From Verrucomicrobiales bacterium (GTDB lineage: Bacteria > Verrucomicrobiota > Verrucomicrobiia > Limisphaerales > F1-12-MAGs170), in NCBI GenBank assembly GCA_005777315.1, contig SXMN01000019.1, positions 1 through 36,123 on the forward strand: a DNA stretch of 36,123 nucleotides, given 5' to 3'. Each line of letters begins with the position of its first letter. The first letter of the stretch is position 1. The translations under genes were made by a program, and so were the position numbers. Shown in pieces: positions 1 to 6,184 of this stretch. The notes below the pieces were generated by a model that was not told the origin of the DNA, did no database searches, and saw only the letters and a list, made by a program, of their open reading frames with translations.

Positions 1-1
1 C

Positions 2-142
2 GTCACCGCGAAATGCTACGGCGGCGATATTTCCCGAAAGCGAAAGCTCCTCGAAAAGCAAAAGGAAGGGAAAAAGCGCATGAAATCCATTGGATCGGTC
101 AACATCCCGCAGGAAGCCTTCATCAAGGTGCTCAAGGCGTGA
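2..142 (+). CDS. lepA: Elongation factor 4 (LepA), C-terminal end only
   Basis: The first 46 codons of the window, read from base 2 to the TGA at 140-142, give the characteristic LepA/EF4 C-terminal tail. It includes [20 protein letters not shown] (from residue 3 of the fragment) and then [11 protein letters not shown]. In EF4 this basic tail contacts the ribosomal peptidyl-transferase region, and the protein is a translational GTPase that back-translocates stalled ribosomes. The 5' end lies outside the window. lepB follows on the same strand, and lepA-lepB is a common bacterial gene pair, which supports both calls. The match is by recognition of the conserved tail; the GTPase domains are not visible here. 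Confidence 0.93.
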   Translation, partial: VTAKCYGGDISRKRKLLEKQKEGKKRMKSIGSVNIPQEAFIKVLKA

Positions 143-320
143 ACGAGCGAACTTTGAATGAACCTTCAGCCCTGAACTCCGCGCGGATGCCACAGGTCAG
201 CAAGGCTTCGTCGTGCGGTTCACCGGTTGCCCGTGTCGTCCAGTGGAGGCATCCTGCCACGATCCGCGAAAACTTTTTCCGTGCGCTTCGGTCTTCGTTT
301 GTGGCTCAATCTTCGTCCGT

Positions 321-1508
321 ATGATGATTCGCTGGCTGCTTTCCGGCACGGTCCGACAGACGGTGGACCTGTGCCACCGTGTGAAAAAGATCCTGTGCGC
401 GCAACGTGACGTTCTTTCGTCCCAGGCCTGCGATGCAATCGAGCAGGCACTCCGTGAAACTCGCGCCACGATCCGTTCCGGTGGAGATAAGAAGTCCATC
501 ATCGCGCGCGCGACGGACCTTGAAGCAGTCGCCAACAAATGGCTCAAGCCGTATCCAAATGCCGCGATTCGGGAGAATGTGGATGTGATCCTCGTGGCGT
601 TGGTCGTCGCGATGGCAGTGCGGACTTTTTTTCTGCAGCCCATGGCCATTCCAACGGGGTCGATGCAGCCGACATTGTTTGGAATGATGCCGAACACGCC
701 AAAGTATGAGCCTGCTCTTCAGATACCGAACTTCTTTCTTAGGGCGTACGAGTCCCTCGTTCATGGTGCGAGTTACTACCACGTGCAGGCGGCTGAAGAT
801 GGAATGTTCGTCAGACTTGACGCACCGAAAATGGTCTTCCCCTTCATCAAGAAGCAGGATTTAATTGTTGAAACGATCAATGGTAACCAGCGCCGTTACC
901 CTGTGTGGTTTCCGCCCGAGGATCTTTCCAGACCGCTCACACTCCGCGCAGGTGATCAGGTGCGCAAGGGTGATGACTTGCTAAAGGTAAAAATCACCAG
1001 TGGCGACCGGTTGTTCGTAGATCGTATGACTTACAATTTCCGACGTCCCGAGCGAGGCGACATTGTCATTTTTCAGACGCACGGAATTCCCGGGATCGAG
1101 CAGGACACGCACTACATCAAGCGCCTGGTGGCCTTGGGAGGTGAGCATGTGCGGATCGGAGACGACCGTCATATTCTCATCAATGGCGACCGCCTTGATG
1201 CTTCAACACCTCATTTTGAAAACGTGTATGGTTTCGATCCCAAAGACCCTGTGCGTGAAAATCAGTATTCGGGACACGTCAATGAAGGTGTCGGTGCGCG
1301 GGCTGGACGGATCGGGCTCGCGCGGCTTTTTCCGGACGCCAAAACCGAATTTGTTCTTCGGCCAAATCACTGCCTTACTTTTGGAGACAATACGATGAAC
1401 AGTTTGGATTCGCGCAGTTGGGGCGATTTCCCACAGGACAAGATCGTCGGCAGCTGTTTCTTCGTATTCTGGCCCATCTCCGAGCGTTTTGGATGGGGCG
1501 TACGGTAA
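321..1508 (+). CDS. lepB: Signal peptidase I
   Basis: Membrane serine protease that removes signal peptides from exported proteins at the outer face of the inner membrane. About 395 residues from the ATG at 321. A basic, helical N-terminal region (about residues 1-85) ends in KPYPNAA, followed by one membrane segment (VDVILVALVVAMAV). Box B, IPTGSMQPTL, carries the catalytic Ser at about 114. RGDIVIF is box C. YIKRLVALGGE carries the general-base Lys at about 267. GDNTMNSLDSRSWG is box E. An insert of about 150 residues separates Ser and Lys, longer than in E. coli and typical of verrucomicrobial forms as I know them. The frame is open back to 213, but the upstream part is Cys/Pro-rich and unlike the family, so I start at 321 (or 324). 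No clear Shine-Dalgarno site is seen. Likely co-transcribed with lepA. Confidence 0.95.
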   Translation: MMIRWLLSGTVRQTVDLCHRVKKILCAQRDVLSSQACDAIEQALRETRATIRSGGDKKSIIARATDLEAVANKWLKPYPNAAIRENVDVILVALVVAMAVRTFFLQPMAIPTGSMQPTLFGMMPNTPKYEPALQIPNFFLRAYESLVHGASYYHVQAAEDGMFVRLDAPKMVFPFIKKQDLIVETINGNQRRYPVWFPPEDLSRPLTLRAGDQVRKGDDLLKVKITSGDRLFVDRMTYNFRRPERGDIVIFQTHGIPGIEQDTHYIKRLVALGGEHVRIGDDRHILINGDRLDASTPHFENVYGFDPKDPVRENQYSGHVNEGVGARAGRIGLARLFPDAKTEFVLRPNHCLTFGDNTMNSLDSRSWGDFPQDKIVGSCFFVFWPISERFGWGVR

Positions 1509-1878
1509 GTGGACAATCGGGCGATACGAGCGCCCCAGGCATGCGGTATCTATTTCACGGCCGCATCTATTACTCTATGAAATCCACCACCGTGAATTAA
1601 AGTTGTTGGTCGTCACTGTGGGTCATCGCCGAGAAGTTTATCGCTGAGAAGTTCGCGCGTTCACTCAAGGTAAAAACGGCGAATGATTCTCCTTCTCCCG
1701 AGGGAGGAGGCAGGGATGAGGGTGGGCGTTCAAACCATTGTTCATGGGACAGAATTCAAGTCGTCGCCGGCAAACTCTCCAGTGGGCAGCCGTAGTGGCA
1801 AGGTCAGCTTGTGCGAGGTCCATGTCGTTCGGGCCCTCTTGCCAAAACTTCAAACTTGTTCCTTGTTCCGTGAGCGGA
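1509..1878. other. Non-coding stretch after lepB
   Basis: No convincing gene between lepB and the small minus-strand pseudogene. The short open frames here are shadows without family character. The only structure I see is the hairpin-like half repeat at about 1688-1724, listed separately. No clear rho-independent terminator with a T-run was found after lepB. Confidence 0.5.
1688..1724. repeat. Degenerate half copy of a palindromic intergenic repeat
   Basis: The run TTCTCCCGAGGGAGGA forms a short imperfect hairpin and is followed by GGCAGGGATGAGGGTG. That is the layout of the right end of the larger element at 16542-16681: a hairpin of CTCCC/GGGAG, then GGGGCAGGGTGAGGG. Only one half is present, and it has several differences. 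I read it as a decayed or partial copy of the same intergenic repeat family. The similarity was judged by eye. Confidence 0.4.
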
Positions 1879-2162
1879 TCATTTGTCCGCCGGCTTGATG
1901 TGTGTGACCTTGAGCTCTAATACCGCATGATCCGCCCAAAAGTAATGGCAAAGCGGCCCACCACCTTGACCTGAACCGTCCTGCCCGCGTCGTCTCGCTC
2001 CGAAAAATCACCGGAGACAAACGGATTCTCAGCGAGCGAGGCGACGAACCTCATTACCATTTGGTGTTGGGAACCTGAACGAGGAGCAAAAGCCAGTGCC
2101 GCCTCGTTAATATACTGAGGAGCACGCGCGAGGTTGACCATTGCATCCATCCACAAGTTCAT
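1879..2162 (-). pseudogene. RelE/ParE-like toxin-type gene with a frameshift
   Basis: From the ATG at 2162 the frame reads about 80 residues (SQHQMVMRFVASLAENPF, then GRTVQVKVVGRFAITF) and stops early at 1917-1919. If one base is restored in the T-run at about 1930-1933 (a -1 shift at ACTTTTGGG), the protein continues as WADHAVLELKVTHIKPADK and stops at 1879-1881, giving about 95 residues. The continuation is the expected final beta-strands of a RelE/ParE-like fold (short helices, then beta-rich C-terminus with hydrophobic alternation). So the full gene is intact except for one missing base. It may be an inactivated toxin, a sequencing or assembly error in a homopolymer, or, less likely, programmed frameshifting. 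No antitoxin gene is adjacent on this strand. The family call is by recognition and is only moderately sure. Confidence 0.6.
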
Positions 2163-2248
2163 TCAGGAGCTTTGCAAAAATAACGTCTGATTTTGGCAGG
2201 AGCCTCTGCCTGCTTGCTGCATGGGGAAAACTCCGTTAGAGATCGCTC

Positions 2249-2476
2249 ATGAGTGCCGTGACTCTCAAATCCCATTACGATGACAAGCTGGTTAGCATGA
2301 ACGAACCCTGTCATCTCCCACCAGATACGTGCTCACTCGATCCAGTGGCGAAGAACCTTGAATCCTCTTTCTGGCAGGACTGGTGTGAGTCGATCCGACA
2401 AAACCTCATCCGGGCATACGGAGGCTGCGAACCAGACTTCCTAGTTTTAACTCCCTGGCGACAGCCCGCCGTTTGA
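2249..2476 (+). CDS. Small antitoxin-like protein, orphan or degenerate
   Basis: 75 codons from the ATG at 2249. The start (VTLKSHYDDKLVSMNEPCHL, then PPDT) and the segment NLIRAYGGCEPDF recall a family of about 70-90-residue bacterial proteins: an N-terminal K-x-H-[FY]-D-G-K-x-x-x-L-[DN]-E-P-x-x-L-P strand region, and a C-terminal L-A-R-A-Y-G-x-x-E-P-[ED]-[YF]. They usually sit as the first gene of a putative toxin-antitoxin pair. Here the middle is shortened, the tail after EPDF departs from the family, and no toxin gene follows, since kdsB is next. I infer an orphan or decaying antitoxin-like gene. It could also be a non-coding remnant. Function is not established. Confidence 0.42.
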   Translation: MSAVTLKSHYDDKLVSMNEPCHLPPDTCSLDPVAKNLESSFWQDWCESIRQNLIRAYGGCEPDFLVLTPWRQPAV

Positions 2477-2547
2477 GGCCGGATAAAGTAATGAAGCCAC
2501 GTAATGCCCAATCCAGTCTCACAGGAATTCTTCACCCTTCCCCTGCA

Positions 2548-3294
2548 ATGGCTGCCCGCATCCTCGGAATTCTTCCAGCCCGTTATGCCTCGACCCGTTT
2601 TCCCGGCAAACCTCTGGCACTGATCGCAGGCAAACCGCTCATTCAACGCGTGGTTGAACAATGTCGGAAAGCAAAGACGTTGAGTGACGTGATTGTCGCT
2701 ACGGATGATGAAAGAATTCGCGCCGTCGTGGAGAAGTTCTGCCGCGTTGAAATGACGCGCGCCGATCATCCCAGCGGATCGGACCGGATCGCGGAGGTCG
2801 TGTCGCGTTGTGAATGCGATGCCGTGGTAAACATTCAAGGCGACGAACCATTGATCGATCCCGCAGTGATCGACGCGGTGGCGGGCGCGCTCTCCAGCAG
2901 CGAAATGTCAACCGCTGCCACTCCGATCCGGAACGCAGCGGATTACGAGAGTCCGAACGTTGTGAAAGTCGTTGTCAGCGCCGCGGGACGAGCCCTATAT
3001 TTCTCGCGGCGCACGATTCCGTATCTGCGCGATGCCACCAATTGTCCGGCAGCGGAACAATTGGCGGCCTTTCCATTTTTGAAACACTTGGGAATATACG
3101 GATTCCGGCGCGAGACCCTCCTGAGACTGGTCCGGTTTCCGGTGTCGCCGCTCGAAGCTGCGGAGAAGCTTGAACAACTGCGCGCTTTGGACAACGGCAT
3201 TGAGATTGCCGTGGTCAAAGTGAATCATGAGTGCGTGGGCGTGGATGTCCCGGAAGATGTGGAAAGAGTGGAAAATGCGCTGACTGCCGGATAG
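2548..3294 (+). CDS. kdsB: 3-deoxy-manno-octulosonate cytidylyltransferase (CMP-KDO synthetase)
   Basis: Cytosolic enzyme that couples CTP and KDO to give CMP-KDO, the activated sugar for the lipopolysaccharide inner core. 248 residues from the ATG at 2548, the usual family length. Visible motifs: ILPARYASTRFPGKPL at the N-terminus (nucleotide-binding signature), VIVATDDERI, ADHPSGSDRIAEV, VVNIQGDEPLI (metal/nucleotide-binding Asp), SRRTIPY, and FLKHLGIYGFRRE. The frame is open upstream to 2473, but homologs begin at the glycine/isoleucine strand just before LPARYAS, so 2548 is chosen. hicB starts 9 bases after the stop, so kdsB is probably the first gene of a kdsB-hicB-hicA-pyrG transcript. 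Its presence implies an LPS-bearing outer membrane. Confidence 0.95.
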   Translation: MAARILGILPARYASTRFPGKPLALIAGKPLIQRVVEQCRKAKTLSDVIVATDDERIRAVVEKFCRVEMTRADHPSGSDRIAEVVSRCECDAVVNIQGDEPLIDPAVIDAVAGALSSSEMSTAATPIRNAADYESPNVVKVVVSAAGRALYFSRRTIPYLRDATNCPAAEQLAAFPFLKHLGIYGFRRETLLRLVRFPVSPLEAAEKLEQLRALDNGIEIAVVKVNHECVGVDVPEDVERVENALTAG

Positions 3295-3303
3295 TGTTTG
3301 ACC

Positions 3304-3546
3304 ATGAAAAGCCTTTCATACGAAACCGTGATTGAGCGAGAAGAGGACCCGGAGGCGGGGTATTCAGTGTATTGCCCGTCCCTGCCCGGATGTTTTTCAA
3401 ACGGAGAGACACTGGCAGAAGCCAAGGCAAACATGCAGGAAGCCATCTCGCTGTATCTCGAAAGTCTGCTGGCGCATGGCGAACTGATACCTCTCCCACG
3501 CAAGGCGATTCACGTTGACGAATTGACTCTGGCTTTGCCGGCATGA
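3304..3546 (+). CDS. hicB: HicB-family antitoxin
   Basis: 80 residues from the ATG at 3304 (an in-frame TTG lies 6 bases upstream). The core GYSVYCPSLPGCFSNGETL followed by AEAKANMQEAISLYLESL is the HicB partial RNase-H-like fold: beta strands with the LPGC turn and the helix E-A-x-x-N-x-x-E-A. HicB proteins bind and neutralise the HicA mRNA interferase. This is a short HicB: after about residue 60 there is only a brief tail and no visible helix-turn-helix or ribbon-helix-helix DNA-binding domain, so autoregulation by DNA binding is not evident. The stop overlaps the hicA start (ATGA, 3543-3546), implying translational coupling with antitoxin first. Confidence 0.9.
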   Translation: MKSLSYETVIEREEDPEAGYSVYCPSLPGCFSNGETLAEAKANMQEAISLYLESLLAHGELIPLPRKAIHVDELTLALPA

Positions 3547-3770
3547 GTCGTTTTCCAACGCTTCGAGCAAACGAGCCGGTCAAGTTTCTGAAGGCACATG
3601 GTTACGTTGAATACTGGCAGCTTGGCAGTCACTTGATCTTGTGGCATCCGCGCCAAAGCAAACCTGTGAGTGTGCCGATTCACACCGGCCATGACATCGG
3701 GCGAAGATTGGCGCTTCAGATTTTGAAGGAATCGGGTTTCACTGCCGGAGATTTTTTGAATTGGCGATGA
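3543..3770 (+). CDS. hicA: HicA-family toxin (mRNA interferase)
   Basis: 75 residues with the double-stranded RNA-binding-like fold of HicA/YcfA proteins. [20 protein letters not shown] contains the conserved G-S-H, whose His (residue 30) is the catalytic residue in studied HicA toxins. Then come [20 protein letters not shown] and the C-terminal helix [11 protein letters not shown]. HicA cleaves mRNA and arrests growth unless bound by HicB. The gene overlaps hicB by 4 bases, and its stop overlaps the proposed pyrG start (ATGA, 3767-3770). A toxin gene thus sits in a translationally coupled chain with an essential nucleotide-synthesis gene. All key residues appear intact, so the module looks functional. 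Confidence 0.9.
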   Translation: MSRFPTLRANEPVKFLKAHGYVEYWQLGSHLILWHPRQSKPVSVPIHTGHDIGRRLALQILKESGFTAGDFLNWR

Positions 3771-5389
3771 AGAACATGAAATACATTTTTGTCACCGGTG
3801 GAGTGGTCAGCTCGTTGGGGAAGGGACTGACTGCGGCCTCTCTGGGCACGTTGCTTGAGAATCGCGGTCTGAAGATCACCCTCCAAAAGTTCGACCCTTA
3901 TCTAAATGTCGATCCGGGCACGATGAGTCCTTACCAGCATGGTGAAGTGTACGTGCTGGACGATGGCGCGGAGACCGACCTGGACCTTGGTCATTATGAG
4001 CGCTTCACCCATGTCAAACTGGGCCGTTACAACAACCTCACCAGCGGCCAGGTGTACCAGACGGTGCTCAACAACGAGCGCGAGGGGAAGTACCTCGGCA
4101 AGACCGTCCAGGTGATTCCCCACGTCACGGACGAGATCCAGAGCCGGATTCATAAGATTGGGGAACTGACCAAAGCAGACGTGGTCATCACCGAAATTGG
4201 CGGCACGACCGGCGATATTGAAGGGCTGCCATTTCTCGAAGCGATACGTGAATTTGCCCTCGATGTCGGCCCGAACAATGTCCTCTTCCTCCATGTCACT
4301 TATGTGCCGTTCATCCAGGCGGCGGGTGAATTGAAGACCAAGCCCACGCAGCAATCCGTCGCCAAGTTGCGCGAAATTGGCATAACGCCGCACATCCTGG
4401 TGTGCCGTTGTGAGCGTCCGCTTGACAAGGAGCTGCGGCAGAAGATCTCCCTCTTCTGCAGCGTGCCTTACGAGGCGGTGATCGAGGAAAAGGATGTCGA
4501 GCATTCCATTTACGAAGTCCCGCTCATGCTCCAGCGGGAACGACTGGATGACCTAGTCTGCCAGCATCTTCGACTGGATGTTCCTCCCGCCAACATGAGC
4601 CACTGGCAGGACATCATTCGCAAGCTTATCGCTCCTCAACACCGTGTTCGAATTGGCGTGGTTGGCAAATACATAGAACTCAACGACGCCTATAAGTCCG
4701 TCTATGAGGCGGTCATCCACGGCGGCATCGCCAACGATTGTGGTGTTGAGGTTGAAAAGCTGGACGCCGAGGAGATCGAGAAGTTCGGGCCTGAGAAGAT
4801 TTTGAAAGGTCTCGGTGGCATCCTTGTGCCCGGCGGATTCGGAGAACGAGGCATCGAGGGGAAGATTCTGGCGGCGCAGTACGCCCGCGAACACCGCCTG
4901 CCCTACCTGGGCCTCTGTCTCGGAATGCAGATCGCCACGATCGAATATGCCCGTAACGTTCTGAAGCTTCAGGGAGCCCACTCGACGGAATTCGATGCCT
5001 CGACCCCGCATCCGGTCATTGCATTGCTGGATGAGCAGAAAAGAGTCACCAAGAAGGGAGGCACCATGCGGCTCGGTGCCCAGGCGTGTCAGCTTGTGGT
5101 GGGTTCAAAGGCCGCCCAACTCTACGGCGCCTTCGTCGTCAACGAACGACACCGTCACCGCTACGAATTCAACAATGACTACCGTGAAAAATTCGAAGGG
5201 GCGGGTTTCGTCTTCAGCGGAACTTCCCCTGATGGGAAGCTGGTGGAAGTCATCGAACTGAAAGACCATCCGTTTTACGTCGCCAGCCAGTTTCATCCCG
5301 AGTTCCAGAGCAAGCCCAACGCGCCACACCCGCTCTTCCGCGGGTTCATCGCGGCGTGTCATAATCACATTCATCACCGGCCTCTGTAG
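3767..5389 (+). CDS. pyrG: CTP synthase
   Basis: Converts UTP, ATP and glutamine to CTP, the last step of de novo CTP synthesis, and so supplies substrate for KdsB upstream. About 540 residues, normal for the family. The N-terminal synthetase domain begins [14 protein letters not shown] (P-loop) and has [20 protein letters not shown] and [12 protein letters not shown]. The C-terminal class I glutamine amidotransferase domain shows [17 protein letters not shown] with the nucleophile Cys at about 384, and [11 protein letters not shown] with the His and Glu of the triad. The ATG at 3767 overlaps the hicA stop; an alternative ATG is at 3776. Translation is therefore probably coupled to hicA. Confidence 0.97.
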   Translation: MKNMKYIFVTGGVVSSLGKGLTAASLGTLLENRGLKITLQKFDPYLNVDPGTMSPYQHGEVYVLDDGAETDLDLGHYERFTHVKLGRYNNLTSGQVYQTVLNNEREGKYLGKTVQVIPHVTDEIQSRIHKIGELTKADVVITEIGGTTGDIEGLPFLEAIREFALDVGPNNVLFLHVTYVPFIQAAGELKTKPTQQSVAKLREIGITPHILVCRCERPLDKELRQKISLFCSVPYEAVIEEKDVEHSIYEVPLMLQRERLDDLVCQHLRLDVPPANMSHWQDIIRKLIAPQHRVRIGVVGKYIELNDAYKSVYEAVIHGGIANDCGVEVEKLDAEEIEKFGPEKILKGLGGILVPGGFGERGIEGKILAAQYAREHRLPYLGLCLGMQIATIEYARNVLKLQGAHSTEFDASTPHPVIALLDEQKRVTKKGGTMRLGAQACQLVVGSKAAQLYGAFVVNERHRHRYEFNNDYREKFEGAGFVFSGTSPDGKLVEVIELKDHPFYVASQFHPEFQSKPNAPHPLFRGFIAACHNHIHHRPL

Positions 5390-5404
5390 TTTGATGCGGC
5401 GCTT

Positions 5405-5941
5405 GTGACCTTGCTTGCCTCCATTGCGCAAGAGGCGCAGAAGAGAAAGCTCGAATTCCTTCTGGCCGGAGGACACGCCGTCATCGTTCACGGATACGCG
5501 CGCAACACGTTCGATCTGGATTTCATCATCCGGCGAGACGATCAAGCCGCCTGGAAAGAATTCGTTCACAGCCTTGGTTATCGGCCGCATCAGGAAGGTC
5601 CAACTTTTCTCCAATTCAATCCATCTGATGCCGCGTTTCTTCCCCTGGATTTGATGCTGGTGAATGATGATACGTTCGCAAAGCTACTGGCCGATGCGGT
5701 GGCGGCGCCTTCGGGAAGTGGAGGAGCAAGAGTCATCTCCCTTTTGCATCTGATTGCGCTTAAATCACACGCGATCAAGCACGGACATCCTGGCCGGGTA
5801 GAAAAGGATGTGGACGATGTGATACACCTGGTCCAATTGAATCGATTGGACATCAGCCAGCCGGATTTGCGGGCGATTGTCCTGAAATACGGTCCGCCGG
5901 AATTGTATGAAAAACTTCAGCGAGTCTGGAAGCCACTCTGA
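5405..5941 (+). CDS. Nucleotidyltransferase-fold protein (AbiEii/MNT-like)
   Basis: 178 residues from a GTG at 5405. FLLAGGHAVIVHGYARNTFD followed by LDFII is the pol-beta-type nucleotidyltransferase signature: a G-G-H-A motif, then R-x-T-x-D-L-D with the metal-binding Asp pair. LDLMLV supplies the likely third acidic strand. The central ALKSHAIKHG and KDVDDVIHL segments match AbiEii/AbiGii-type and related stand-alone nucleotidyltransferases, which include toxins that transfer nucleotides to tRNA and antitoxins that modify HEPN toxins. The gene lies 15 bases after pyrG and overlaps the next ORF by 35 bases, so it is probably in the same operon. The substrate is unknown. The catalytic residues look intact. 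Confidence 0.82.
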   Translation: MTLLASIAQEAQKRKLEFLLAGGHAVIVHGYARNTFDLDFIIRRDDQAAWKEFVHSLGYRPHQEGPTFLQFNPSDAAFLPLDLMLVNDDTFAKLLADAVAAPSGSGGARVISLLHLIALKSHAIKHGHPGRVEKDVDDVIHLVQLNRLDISQPDLRAIVLKYGPPELYEKLQRVWKPL

Positions 5942-6113
5942 ACCACCGGAACTTGACCTGCCCGACTGGAGCGGAATGGATGACTCCACGAAACGGGTTC
6001 AACCGGCCGCCGCCTTTCAATGGTGTGAAGAATACCCGGCTTCGTTTCCCGATTTGGCGGAGCGATGGCGCGCCCAAAGATTTGAGAAATGCATTGTTGA
6101 GTTCGTTTTATGA
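5907..6113 (+). CDS. Small partner protein of the nucleotidyltransferase
   Basis: 68 residues from the ATG at 5907, which lies inside the nucleotidyltransferase gene (35-base overlap in another frame). It is acidic and Trp-rich: PPELDLPDWSGMDDSTKRV, then QPAAAFQWCEEYPASFPD and ERWRAQRFEKCIVEFVL at the C-terminus. I recall similar small proteins placed next to nucleotidyltransferase genes in other Verrucomicrobiota, but I do not know a function. The overlap, equal strand and size fit a toxin-antitoxin arrangement with the small protein as the neutralising or co-factor subunit. That is inference. No known antitoxin fold or DNA-binding motif is visible. Confidence 0.6.
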   Translation: MKNFSESGSHSEPPELDLPDWSGMDDSTKRVQPAAAFQWCEEYPASFPDLAERWRAQRFEKCIVEFVL

Positions 6114-6184
6114 TTTCTCGCACGTGACCAATCAGTTCTCTTTCGCCCCAACGATTGCACGGCAAACCCAAGTTAGGCCACACC

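Noticed and set aside
213..320. N-terminal extension of signal peptidase I
   Set aside because: Cys/Pro-rich and unlike the family; the conserved helix begins at the ATG at 321.
13..324. 103-codon plus-strand frame at the left edge
   Set aside because: Out of frame with the clear LepA C-terminus at 2-142; basic translation typical of a shadow.
2311..2838. 175-codon minus-strand frame
   Set aside because: Overlaps kdsB on the opposite strand and has no recognisable domain.
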